Assembly: GCF_902506435.1 (NCBI RefSeq)
Contig: NZ_LR733215.1
Span: 1,504,544-1,568,543 of the forward strand
Direction of reading: 5' to 3'
Source of the DNA: Nocardioides sp. AX2bis
GTDB lineage: Bacteria; Actinomycetota; Actinomycetes; Propionibacteriales; Nocardioidaceae
Length of the DNA: 64,000 nt
Under the pieces are notes generated by a model. That model saw only the letters and a list, made by a program, of their open reading frames with translations, was not told the DNA's origin and searched no databases. Positions 47,157 through 54,782 of this stretch are shown one piece after another. Position 1 is the stretch's first letter. Every line of letters begins with the position of its first letter. Position numbers and translations under genes: made by a program.

Positions 47157-48554
47157 GTGGCCAAGCCACCGCCGTCCACCGTCGATCTCGTCGTCTCGCT
47201 GGCCAAGCGCCGCGGCTTCGTCTTCCCCAGTGGCGAGATCTACGGCGGCACCCGCTCCGCGTGGGACTACGGCCCGCTCGGCGTCGAGCTGAAGGAGAAC
47301 ATCAAGCGCCAGTGGTGGCGCTCGATGGTCCAGATGCGCGACGACATGGTCGGCCTCGACTCCGCGATCATCCTGCCCCGGCGCACCTGGGAGGCCAGTG
47401 GCCACGTCGCGACCTTCTCCGACCCGCTGACCGAGTGCCAGTCCTGCCACAAGCGCTTCCGTGCCGACCACCTCCAGGAGGAGCACGCCGAGCGCAAGGG
47501 CCTCGAGGACCCCGACGCGGTCGACCTCACGAAGCTGGCCTGCCCCAACTGCGGCACCCGCGGCGCCTGGACCGAGCCGCGCCAGTTCTCCGGGCTGCTC
47601 AAGACCTACCTCGGCGTGGTCGAGGACGAGTCCGGCCTGCACTACCTGCGCCCCGAGACCGCGCAGGGCATCTTCCTCAACTTCGCCAACGTGGTGACCA
47701 GCAGCCGGATGAAGCCGCCGTTCGGGATCGCCCAGATCGGCAAGAGCTTCCGCAACGAGATCACCCCGGGCAACTTCATCTTCCGCACCCGCGAGTTCGA
47801 GCAGATGGAGATGGAGTTCTTCGTCAAGCCCGGCGAGGACGAGGAGTGGCACCAGTACTGGATCGACCAGCGCACCCAGTGGTACGTCGACCTCGGCATC
47901 GACCCCGCCAACCTGCGCCACTACGAGCACGCGCAGGAGAAGCTGAGCCACTACTCCAAGCGGACCGTCGACATCGAGTACCGCTTCCGGTTCGCCGGCT
48001 CCGAGTGGGGCGAGCTCGAGGGCGTCGCGAACCGCACCGACTTCGACCTCTCCACGCACGCCGAGGCCTCCGGCCAGGACCTGTCGTTCTTCGACCAGGC
48101 CGCCGGGGAGCGCTACACGCCGTACGTCATCGAGCCGGCCGCCGGCCTCTCGCGGAGCCTGATGACGTTCCTGGTCGACGCCTTCCGCGAGGACGAGGCG
48201 CCCAACACCAAGGGCGGCGTGGACAAGCGCACCGTGCTCGGCCTCGACCCGCGCCTGTCGCCGGTCAAGGTCGCGGTGCTGCCGCTGTCGCGCAACGCCG
48301 ACCTCACGCCCAAGGCCAAGGACCTGGCCGCCGAGCTGCGCCGGAACTGGAACGTCGACTTCGACGACTCCGGCGCGATCGGTCGTCGTTACCGCCGCCA
48401 GGACGAGATCGGGACGCCGTACTGCGTGACCGTGGACTTCGACACCCTCGAGGACCAGGCCGTCACCGTCCGCGAGCGCGACACGATGAGCCAGGAGCGG
48501 ATCGGGCTGGACCGGCTCACCGGCTGGTTCGCCGAGCGGCTCGTCGGGTGCTGA
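47157..48554 (+). CDS. glyS: Glycyl-tRNA synthetase (homodimeric)
   Basis: This 465-residue class II synthetase is of the bacterial/eukaryote-like homodimer (GlyQS) type. It shows the [20 protein letters not shown] start, a zinc-type insertion with CQSC and [36 protein letters not shown] and a C-terminal anticodon-binding domain ([12 protein letters not shown] onwards). The GTG at 47157 has a GAGGAG ribosome binding site 9 nt upstream; a TTG at 47151 is too close to it. I see no T-box or leader structure. Confidence 0.96.
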   Translation: MAKPPPSTVDLVVSLAKRRGFVFPSGEIYGGTRSAWDYGPLGVELKENIKRQWWRSMVQMRDDMVGLDSAIILPRRTWEASGHVATFSDPLTECQSCHKRFRADHLQEEHAERKGLEDPDAVDLTKLACPNCGTRGAWTEPRQFSGLLKTYLGVVEDESGLHYLRPETAQGIFLNFANVVTSSRMKPPFGIAQIGKSFRNEITPGNFIFRTREFEQMEMEFFVKPGEDEEWHQYWIDQRTQWYVDLGIDPANLRHYEHAQEKLSHYSKRTVDIEYRFRFAGSEWGELEGVANRTDFDLSTHAEASGQDLSFFDQAAGERYTPYVIEPAAGLSRSLMTFLVDAFREDEAPNTKGGVDKRTVLGLDPRLSPVKVAVLPLSRNADLTPKAKDLAAELRRNWNVDFDDSGAIGRRYRRQDEIGTPYCVTVDFDTLEDQAVTVRERDTMSQERIGLDRLTGWFAERLVGC

Positions 48555-48571
48555 CCGTGCACAATGGAGCG

Positions 48572-49339
48572 GTGAACGGGCTCAGCACACGCACGCGTCG
48601 TCGTACCCGCCTCGGCGCTGGCCTCGCGGTCGTCGTCCTCGGTGCCTCCGCGCTCGCCGGCTGCTCCGGCGGCTCGGAGGAGGCGGCGGACGCCGCGCCG
48701 TCCGAGGACTCCTCGGCCAGCAGCGAGGAGTCGTCGGAGGCCACCGACGCGCCCAGCGCCGAGCCCTACCTCCCGGTGCCCGACGGCGTCGAGCTCACGC
48801 CCCAGGGGAGCCTGCTCGGTGTCGGCGACGAGGCCGTCGTGGCCTACGAGCCGCGCCAGGACCGGGTCGGCGTGCTCGGCATCACCGTGCGCGAGCTGCG
48901 CGAGACGACCTTCGAGGAGTCCTTCGAGGGCTGGCAGCTCGACGACCGGACCCGCGCCTCCACCCCGTACTTCGTCGACGTCTCCGTCACCAACGAGGGG
49001 CGCACCGACCTCGGTGGCCGTCCGGTCCCGCTCTACCTGCTCGACGACGCCAACACGCTGATCGAGGCCTCCACCTTCGCCGGTGACTTCGAGCCCTGCC
49101 CGAGCGCCCCGCTGCCGAAGACCTTCGCCAAGGGCGACACTACCCGGGGCTGCCTGGTCTTCCTGGCCCCCGAGGGCCAGGAGCTGGCCGGCGTCAGCTT
49201 CCGGCCCGACCAGGACTTCGACGCGATCACCTGGGCCGGCGACGTGCAGCAGCCGGCCGGGAGCGGCGGCGGGAACCAGGGCGGCGGCAACAGCGGCGGG
49301 AACCAGGGCGGCGGCAACGGCGGCGGGGGCAACGGCTGA
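48572..49339 (+). CDS. Secreted lipoprotein with Gly/Asn-rich tail
   Basis: This 255-residue lipoprotein has a basic N-terminus, a hydrophobic segment with lipobox LAGC (Cys31), an acidic Ser/Glu linker (about 35-62) and a beta-rich domain resembling DUF4352-type immunoglobulin-like domains (VDVSVTNEGRTDLGGRPVPL), with two cysteines likely paired (EPCPSA and RGCLVF). The last 25 or so residues are repeats of NQGGGNSGG. The GTG at 48572 has GGAGC nearby and a CACAAT hexamer 6 nt upstream. It lies between glyS and dusB. Confidence 0.8.
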   Translation: MNGLSTRTRRRTRLGAGLAVVVLGASALAGCSGGSEEAADAAPSEDSSASSEESSEATDAPSAEPYLPVPDGVELTPQGSLLGVGDEAVVAYEPRQDRVGVLGITVRELRETTFEESFEGWQLDDRTRASTPYFVDVSVTNEGRTDLGGRPVPLYLLDDANTLIEASTFAGDFEPCPSAPLPKTFAKGDTTRGCLVFLAPEGQELAGVSFRPDQDFDAITWAGDVQQPAGSGGGNQGGGNSGGNQGGGNGGGGNG

Positions 49340-49341
49340 GC

Positions 49342-50493
49342 ATGCCGACCTCCACCGCCACCCTCCCCGGGCCGCTCCGCCTCGGTGACCTGACCGTCGA
49401 GACGCCGGTCGTGCTGGCCCCGATGGCCGGGATCACCAACGCGGCCTACCGCCGGCTCTGCGCCGAGCACGGGGCCGGGCTCTACGTCTGCGAGATGATC
49501 ACCAGCCGTGGCCTGGTCGAGGGCGACCGGCACACGCTGGACATGCTGGTCTTCGACGAGGCCGAGCAGGTCCGCTCGGTGCAGCTGTACGGCACGGACC
49601 CGACCTACGTGGCCCGCGCCACCGAGATCCTCTGCGCCGAGCACGGCGTGGCCCACGTCGACCTCAACTTCGGCTGCCCCGTGCCGAAGGTGACCCGCAA
49701 GGGCGGCGGCGGGGCGCTGCCGTGGAAGCGCGGCCTGCTCGCCGACATCCTCGAGGGTGCCGTCGAGGCCGCAGCCCGGTACGGGGTGCCGGTGACGATG
49801 AAGACGCGGCTCGGGCTCGACCGCGACCACCTCACCTACCTCGACGCCGGTCGGATCGCCCAGGAGACCGGGGTCGCGGCGATCGCCCTGCACGGCCGCA
49901 CGGTGGCGCAGGCCTACTCCGGCCAGGCCGACTGGGACGCGATCGGCGAGCTCGCGTCCAGCGTCGACATCCCGGTCCTGGGCAACGGCGACATCTGGGA
50001 GGCCGCGGACGCGGTCCGGATGGTCGAGCAGACCGGTGCCGCCGGCGTCGTCGTCGGTCGCGGCTGCCTCGGGCGGCCCTGGTTGTTCCGCGACCTCGCC
50101 GCTGCCTTCGCCGGCGAGGAGACCGCCACCCTGCCGCGGCTGGGCGAGGTGTCGGCGATGATGCGCCGTCACGCCGAGCTGCTGTCGCGTCACATGGGGG
50201 AGGAGCGGGGCTGCCGCGAGTTCCGCAAGCACGTGTCCTGGTACCTCAAGGGCTTCGCCGTCGGCGGCGACCGACGTCGGGCGCTCGGGCTGATCGACAC
50301 CCTGGCCGGCCTCGACGACCTGCTCGCCGACCTCGACGTCGACGAGCCGTACCCCGTCTCCGAGCTGGGCGCCCCGCGCGGACGCCAGGGGTCGCCCCGG
50401 GGGCGCGTCGTGCTGCCCGAGGGGTGGCTGGACGACACCGACGGTCGTTCGACGGTGCTGGTCGAGGCCTCGGACGAGGCCACCGGCGGCTGA
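49342..50493 (+). CDS. dusB: tRNA-dihydrouridine synthase DusB
   Basis: This 383-residue FMN enzyme reduces uridine to dihydrouridine in tRNA. It has LAPMAGITNAAYRRLC, the catalytic Cys112 in NFGCPVPKVTRKGGGG, and FMN-binding motifs (VTMKTRLG, ALHGRT, GNGDIW, GVVVGRGCLGRPWLF). It starts 2 bp after the lipoprotein stop. The dusB - dgt - dnaG order is a conserved actinobacterial arrangement, although here a secreted peptidase gene sits between dusB and dgt. The C-terminal 60 or so residues after the helical domain are a group-specific extension. Confidence 0.95.
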   Translation: MPTSTATLPGPLRLGDLTVETPVVLAPMAGITNAAYRRLCAEHGAGLYVCEMITSRGLVEGDRHTLDMLVFDEAEQVRSVQLYGTDPTYVARATEILCAEHGVAHVDLNFGCPVPKVTRKGGGGALPWKRGLLADILEGAVEAAARYGVPVTMKTRLGLDRDHLTYLDAGRIAQETGVAAIALHGRTVAQAYSGQADWDAIGELASSVDIPVLGNGDIWEAADAVRMVEQTGAAGVVVGRGCLGRPWLFRDLAAAFAGEETATLPRLGEVSAMMRRHAELLSRHMGEERGCREFRKHVSWYLKGFAVGGDRRRALGLIDTLAGLDDLLADLDVDEPYPVSELGAPRGRQGSPRGRVVLPEGWLDDTDGRSTVLVEASDEATGG

Positions 50494-50544
50494 CGGGCCC
50501 GGTTGGCGAGCGCCGGACGTACGTCCGTGGGACTCGGGACCAAG

Positions 50545-50583
50545 GTCACGAAAAGGTCACGAACGAGTCACGGAAGGGTGACG
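50545..50583 (+). promoter_or_regulatory. Four tandem 11-bp GTCACG repeats upstream of peptidase gene
   Basis: GTCACG begins at 50545, 50556 and 50567, and GTGACG at 50578, each exactly 11 bp apart. The first two repeats read GTCACGAA. The spacing places all copies on one face of the DNA. The array lies about 140 bp upstream of the secreted peptidase start. Direct repeats of this kind are used by OmpR-type regulators such as MtrA, which controls wall hydrolases in actinobacteria; that link is inference. Confidence 0.6.
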
Positions 50584-50723
50584 GGACCCACGTCCCGGAT
50601 CCTCGTGGCGATTGTCCAGCGTCGCAGACCGTGTGCTTGACTCCTCGACTGTGCCGTGATGGGGACGCGATCGTGCGAACCCGTCCCACTTGTCCTGACC
50701 TCGATCAGCAAAGGATCTGCGCT

Positions 50724-51665
50724 GTGGCCGAATCCAGCCACAAGCGGGACACCAATGCCCGCCGCCTGCCCCGACCCAGCGTCCTGGCCGGCTCCGTCGC
50801 CGCTCTGGCGACCCTCTCCGTCGTCTCCGTCGGAGTGCTCAGCTCCTCCCCGGCAGCCTCGGTCCTGATGGCCGACGACCCCTCCGACACCGGCTCCGGC
50901 CAGGTGGCCGCCGCCCCCGAGGTGGAGCTGGCGGCCGACCGTGGCCTCGCGCCGCTCTCGCGCTCGGCGGTCCGCGGGACCACGCTCGAGGAGGTGCCGA
51001 CCGCCCTCGAGCGCGTCACCGCCCCGGCGGCCGTCGACCGTGCCGTCGCCGCCGCCGACGACCAGCGGTGGTCGACCGCCGACCTGAACCTGTGGTCCGG
51101 CCCGTCCGACGCCGCGGCCAACGTCGGCCTGCTCGAGTCCGCCGACAAGGTGCTGGCCACCGGCCGCACCTTCCTCGGCCGCGACGAGGTCGTCGTCGAC
51201 GGTGCGTCCCGCTGGGTGACCGCGGGCTACCTCGCCGACGAGAAGCCCGAGCCCGAGCCGAAGCCCGAGCCCGAGCCGGAGACCGCCACGGCGTCCGGCA
51301 GCGCGGTCGACACGAGCGGCGGCTGCACCAACGGCACCTCGGTGCCCTCCGGCGTCAGTGCCAACATCGTCTCGGTGCACGCCGCGGTCTGCGCCGCGTG
51401 GCCCGAGATCAGCACCTACGGCACCTTCCGCAGCGACGGCGAGCACGCCCAGGGCCTCGCGGTCGACATCATGACGTCGGGCCAGACCGGCTACGACATC
51501 GCCGACTACCTGCGTGCGAACGCCGGCTCGCTGGGCATCAACTACATCATCTACTCCCAGCAGATCTGGTCCGTCGACCGCGCGGCCGAGGGCTGGCGGG
51601 GCATGGAGGACCGCGGGTCCACCACCGCCAACCACTACGACCACGTGCACGTCACCACGTACTGA
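50724..51665 (+). CDS. Secreted LAS-type (M15/VanY-like) peptidoglycan peptidase
   Basis: This 313-residue exported protein has a signal/anchor segment (about 21-45), an SH3-like wall-binding region (about 125-180: LNLWSGPSDAAANVGLLESADKV is part of it), a linker of Glu-Pro/Lys-Pro repeats (KPEPEPKPEPEPE) and a C-terminal domain of ARB_07466 type. The last carries a zinc-ligand set His in HAQG, Asp in VDIM and His-x-His in YDHVHV, as in LAS peptidases. It probably cuts peptide bonds in peptidoglycan. The GTG has AAGGA 8 nt upstream. The 5' region is about 230 bp long with tandem repeats, so regulation is likely. Confidence 0.85.
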   Translation: MAESSHKRDTNARRLPRPSVLAGSVAALATLSVVSVGVLSSSPAASVLMADDPSDTGSGQVAAAPEVELAADRGLAPLSRSAVRGTTLEEVPTALERVTAPAAVDRAVAAADDQRWSTADLNLWSGPSDAAANVGLLESADKVLATGRTFLGRDEVVVDGASRWVTAGYLADEKPEPEPKPEPEPETATASGSAVDTSGGCTNGTSVPSGVSANIVSVHAAVCAAWPEISTYGTFRSDGEHAQGLAVDIMTSGQTGYDIADYLRANAGSLGINYIIYSQQIWSVDRAAEGWRGMEDRGSTTANHYDHVHVTTY

Positions 51666-51733
51666 GCACCACCACGCCCGGTCCTGGGGACCGGACGGCA
51701 CCGGCGTCCGTCGGCGCGGCTAGTCTCGCGCCG

Positions 51734-52987
51734 ATGGACGCCGACCTGCTCTACGACGAGGGTGACCGCGAACGCCTCGTCGAGGAGCCTCCGAAGCGGG
51801 TCGACGCCCCGGTCCGCACCGCCTTCGAGCGCGACCGTGCCCGGCTCGTGCACGCCGCCTCCTTCCGGCGGCTGGCGGCCAAGACGCAGGTGGTCGGGCC
51901 GCACAGCCACGACTTCGTGCGCAACCGGCTGACCCACAGCCTCGAGGTGGCCCAGGTCGCCCGTGACCTGTCCCGGGCGCTCGGCAGCCTGCCCGACATC
52001 GCCGAGACCGCGGCGCTCGCCCACGACCTCGGGCACCCGCCGTTCGGGCACAACGGGGAGCGGGTGCTGGCCGAGGTGGCGGAGGCCTGCGGCGGCTTCG
52101 AGGGCAACGCCCAGACCCTGCGGCTGCTGACCCGCCTGGAGTCGAAGACCGCCGACGCCGAGGGGCGCTCGGTGGGCCTGAACCTGACCCGGGCCACGCT
52201 CGACGCCTGCACGAAGTACCCCTGGCGCCGCGACGCCGGACCCACCGGGACCCCTGCGGGGAAGTTCGGCGTCTACGCCGACGACGAGCCGGTCTTCACC
52301 TGGCTGCGCGGGACCGACCGGGGGCACCGGCGCTGCCTGGAGGCGCAGGTGATGGACCTCGCCGACGACGTCGCCTACTCCGTGCACGACGTGGAGGACG
52401 GCACCGTCGTCGGTCGCGTCGAGCTCGCCGGTCTGGGGCGCGGGGAGGACCGGGCCGAGGTCTGGTCGACGGTGCGCGGGTGGTACCTCCCCGAGGCCGA
52501 GGACGACCTGCTCGACGACGTCCTCGCCGGGCTGCGGGCGGTGGAGAGCTGGCCGACCCGCGCCTACGACGGCACCCGCGGCAGCCAGGCGGCGCTGAAG
52601 AACCTCACCAGCGACCTGATCGGCCGCTTCTGCGGGGCCGTCCAGCACGCGACCCGGTCCGCCCAGGACGGACCGTTCGTGCGCTACCGCGCCGACCTGG
52701 TCGTCCCGGAGCGCACCCGGCTGGAGATCGGGCTGCTCAAGGGGGTCGCGGCGCACTACGTGATGCAGGCCGAGGACCGGGTCCGTGACATGGAGCGTCA
52801 GCGCGAGCTGGTCCACGAGCTCGTCGCGGTGCTGCTCGAGCACGCCCCGGCCGGGTTGGACCCGGCGTACGCCGCCGACTGGCACGCCGCGGCCGACGAC
52901 GACGCGCGGCTGCGGGTCGTGGTCGACCAGGTCGCCTCGTTCACCGACGCCGGCGCCGTCGACCGGCACCGCACGCTGACCACCTGA
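51734..52987 (+). CDS. dgt: Deoxyguanosinetriphosphate triphosphohydrolase-like protein
   Basis: This 417-residue HD-domain enzyme probably hydrolyses dNTPs to nucleoside and triphosphate. It has the metal-binding residues in NRLTHSLEVAQVA, ALAHDLGHPPFGHNGE and LADDVAYSVHDVEDG. TAGTCT lies 7 nt before the ATG, with no Shine-Dalgarno sequence, so a leaderless message is likely. It is followed convergently by a hydrolase gene, so unlike many relatives it is not co-transcribed with dnaG, which is 1.8 kb downstream. Confidence 0.94.
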   Translation: MDADLLYDEGDRERLVEEPPKRVDAPVRTAFERDRARLVHAASFRRLAAKTQVVGPHSHDFVRNRLTHSLEVAQVARDLSRALGSLPDIAETAALAHDLGHPPFGHNGERVLAEVAEACGGFEGNAQTLRLLTRLESKTADAEGRSVGLNLTRATLDACTKYPWRRDAGPTGTPAGKFGVYADDEPVFTWLRGTDRGHRRCLEAQVMDLADDVAYSVHDVEDGTVVGRVELAGLGRGEDRAEVWSTVRGWYLPEAEDDLLDDVLAGLRAVESWPTRAYDGTRGSQAALKNLTSDLIGRFCGAVQHATRSAQDGPFVRYRADLVVPERTRLEIGLLKGVAAHYVMQAEDRVRDMERQRELVHELVAVLLEHAPAGLDPAYAADWHAAADDDARLRVVVDQVASFTDAGAVDRHRTLTT

Positions 52988-52997
52988 CGGGCCGCCC

Positions 52998-53579
52998 TCA
53001 GCCCACGCGGCGCAGCAGCGTCAGGACCCGCTGGGTGAGCAGGGCGGTGGCGGCGTCGTCGTACGACGGGAGGCTGTCGTCGGAGAAGAGGTGCTCCCCG
53101 CCGGGGTAGACGAACAGCTCGGCGTCGTCGGCCACGGCCACCAGGTCGCGCGCGGCGTCGAGGTCCTCGCCGGCGAAGAACGGGTCGGCGTCCATCCCGT
53201 GCACCTGCACCGGGACCCCGGCCGGCCAGGTGCCGTCGCCGAACTCCTGACGCGGGATGCAGCCGTGCAGCAGGAGCGCGCCCCGCACCGACGGGCTCGT
53301 CTGGGCGAGCTCCTGCGCGGGCATCGCGCCGAGCGAGAGCCCGGCGACGACGAGGTCGCGCGTGCCGAGGTCGGCCGCCGCCCGGAGGCCGCGGGCCGCG
53401 ACCTCGCCGAACCCCACGGAGCGGGCGTGGTCGAGGCCCTCCTCGAGGTCCTCGAAGACGTGGCCGGTGTAGAGGTCGGGGGTGTGCACGACGTGCCCGG
53501 CGGCGCGGAACCGGTCGGCCAGGTGGGAGACGCCGGCCGTCAGGCCCTGGGCGTGGTGGAACATCAGGATCTCGGTCAT
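52998..53579 (-). CDS. Dienelactone hydrolase family protein
   Basis: This 193-residue alpha/beta hydrolase begins MTEILMFHHAQGLTAGV, with a nucleophile elbow VAGLSLGAM (Ser), a likely catalytic Asp in GMDADPFFAGEDLDA and a His in YPGGEHLFSD. This is the short DLH form; the substrate is unknown. The ATG at 53579 fits the fold; a GTG at 53585 would add two residues. It is inserted between dgt and the hydroxyacid dehydrogenase gene on the opposite strand, with only 56 bp separating it from the latter's start. Confidence 0.88.
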   Translation of the reverse strand: MTEILMFHHAQGLTAGVSHLADRFRAAGHVVHTPDLYTGHVFEDLEEGLDHARSVGFGEVAARGLRAAADLGTRDLVVAGLSLGAMPAQELAQTSPSVRGALLLHGCIPRQEFGDGTWPAGVPVQVHGMDADPFFAGEDLDAARDLVAVADDAELFVYPGGEHLFSDDSLPSYDDAATALLTQRVLTLLRRVG

Positions 53580-53635
53580 CGGCACAGCATGGACCCCGAC
53601 GCCGACGGCGTCACGGGATCGCTAGCCTCGCCCGT

Positions 53636-54550
53636 GTGAGCGAACCGCTGGTCTGGCTGCCCTTCGACCCCTCCGAGCTCGGCGACGTGCCTGCCGGCCT
53701 GCGCTACGAGGTGGTGCCGACCCTCGACGAGGTGCCGGCGTCGGTCGGCGAGGTCGAGCTCGTCGTGACGCCCTACGACCTGGGCGACCAGCTCGGCGAG
53801 GCCGTCAAGGGCATGGAGCGGCTGCGGGTCGTGCAGACCCTCACGGCCGGGGTGGACGCGGTGCGCGCGAGCGTGCCCGCCGACGTCACCCTGTGCAACG
53901 GGCGCGGCATCCACGACACCTCCACCGCCGAGCTGGCCTTCCTGCTGGTGCTGGCCGGCCTGCGCGACCTGCCCCGGTTCGTCCGGGCCCAGGACCGCCG
54001 GGAGTGGAGCCCGGCCTGGCGCGGGGCGCTGGCCGGCAAGCGGGTCGCCGTGGTGGGTGCCGGGTCGATCGCCTCGGCCCTCCAGCGTCGGCTCGAGGCC
54101 TTCGAGGCCGAGGTGACCATGGTCGGGCGCACCGCCCGCGAGGGCGTCCGCGCCACCGACGAGCTGCCCTCGCTGCTGCCCGAGCAGGACGTCGTCGTGC
54201 TGCTGGTGCCGCTCACCGACGCCACCCGCGGCCTGGTCGACGCCGACTTCCTGGCCGCGCTGCCGGACGGCGCCCTCCTGGTCAACGTCGCCCGGGGCGC
54301 CGTGGTCGACACCGACGCCCTGCTCGCCGAGCTCGGCACCGGCCGGCTGCGGGCCGCCCTCGACGTCTTCGAGACCGAGCCGCTGCCCGACGACAGCCCG
54401 CTGTGGGACGCCCGCGGCCTGATCCTCACCCCGCACGTCGGCGGGCTCAGCGACGCGATGTGGCCGCGGGCCTACCGCCTCGTGCGCGAGCAGCTCGAGC
54501 GCTTCGCCGCGGGCGAGCCGCTGGAGAACGTCATGGACGGCGACTACTGA
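53636..54550 (+). CDS. D-2-hydroxyacid dehydrogenase family protein
   Basis: This 304-residue NAD(P)-dependent protein has the cofactor motif VAVVGAGSIASALQRRL, NVARGAVVDTDALLAEL with the substrate-binding Arg, a Glu in FETEPLPDD and the catalytic His in LTPHVGGLSDAMW. It probably reduces a 2-keto acid; the substrate is unknown. The GAGSIA cofactor loop differs from the usual GxGxIG. TAGCCT lies 7 nt before the GTG, so it is probably leaderless. A perfect 8-bp hairpin follows the stop directly. Confidence 0.9.
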   Translation: MSEPLVWLPFDPSELGDVPAGLRYEVVPTLDEVPASVGEVELVVTPYDLGDQLGEAVKGMERLRVVQTLTAGVDAVRASVPADVTLCNGRGIHDTSTAELAFLLVLAGLRDLPRFVRAQDRREWSPAWRGALAGKRVAVVGAGSIASALQRRLEAFEAEVTMVGRTAREGVRATDELPSLLPEQDVVVLLVPLTDATRGLVDADFLAALPDGALLVNVARGAVVDTDALLAELGTGRLRAALDVFETEPLPDDSPLWDARGLILTPHVGGLSDAMWPRAYRLVREQLERFAAGEPLENVMDGDY

Positions 54551-54570
54551 CCGACCTGCGGTCAGGTCGG
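54551..54570 (+). terminator. Terminator-like hairpin after hydroxyacid dehydrogenase gene
   Basis: CCGACCTG (54551-54558) and CAGGTCGG (54563-54570) form a perfect 8-bp stem with a 4-nt loop, starting on the first base after the stop codon. No T-run follows. Confidence 0.6.
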
Positions 54571-54579
54571 GTGCGTCCC

Positions 54580-54677
54580 GCGTAGTGATCGGCCGCGGAT
54601 CGCACGCGGGACTCGTCCACACCTCGCTGACCTGGGGTGACGCGCTGCCGTTTGCCGTCCGGCGCCGTTCACTACGC
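54580..54677. repeat. Separated inverted repeat upstream of dnaG
   Basis: GCGTAGTGATCGG (54580-54592) is matched by CCGTTCACTACGC (54665-54677) as an inverted copy with one mismatch, 72 bp apart. It lies in the 232-bp region before dnaG, which otherwise holds no gene. The -10 candidate for dnaG, TAGACT (54771-54776), is about 95 bp further downstream. A role as operator sites is possible but unproven. Confidence 0.5.
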
Positions 54678-54782
54678 AGGACGACCGACGCCGAGAGGCA
54701 CAGGTGGTCCACCGGGACGCCGTTCTCCCCAGGCCGCGCCGCCCGGCCGACGGACGTCGGCGTCCGCCCGTAGACTCCGAGC

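Noticed and set aside
50494..50723. c-di-AMP (ydaO) riboswitch before the secreted peptidase
   Set aside because: Some actinobacterial wall-hydrolase genes have one, but the conserved ydaO core and pseudoknot elements are not visible here; only the 11-bp GTCACG repeats stand out.
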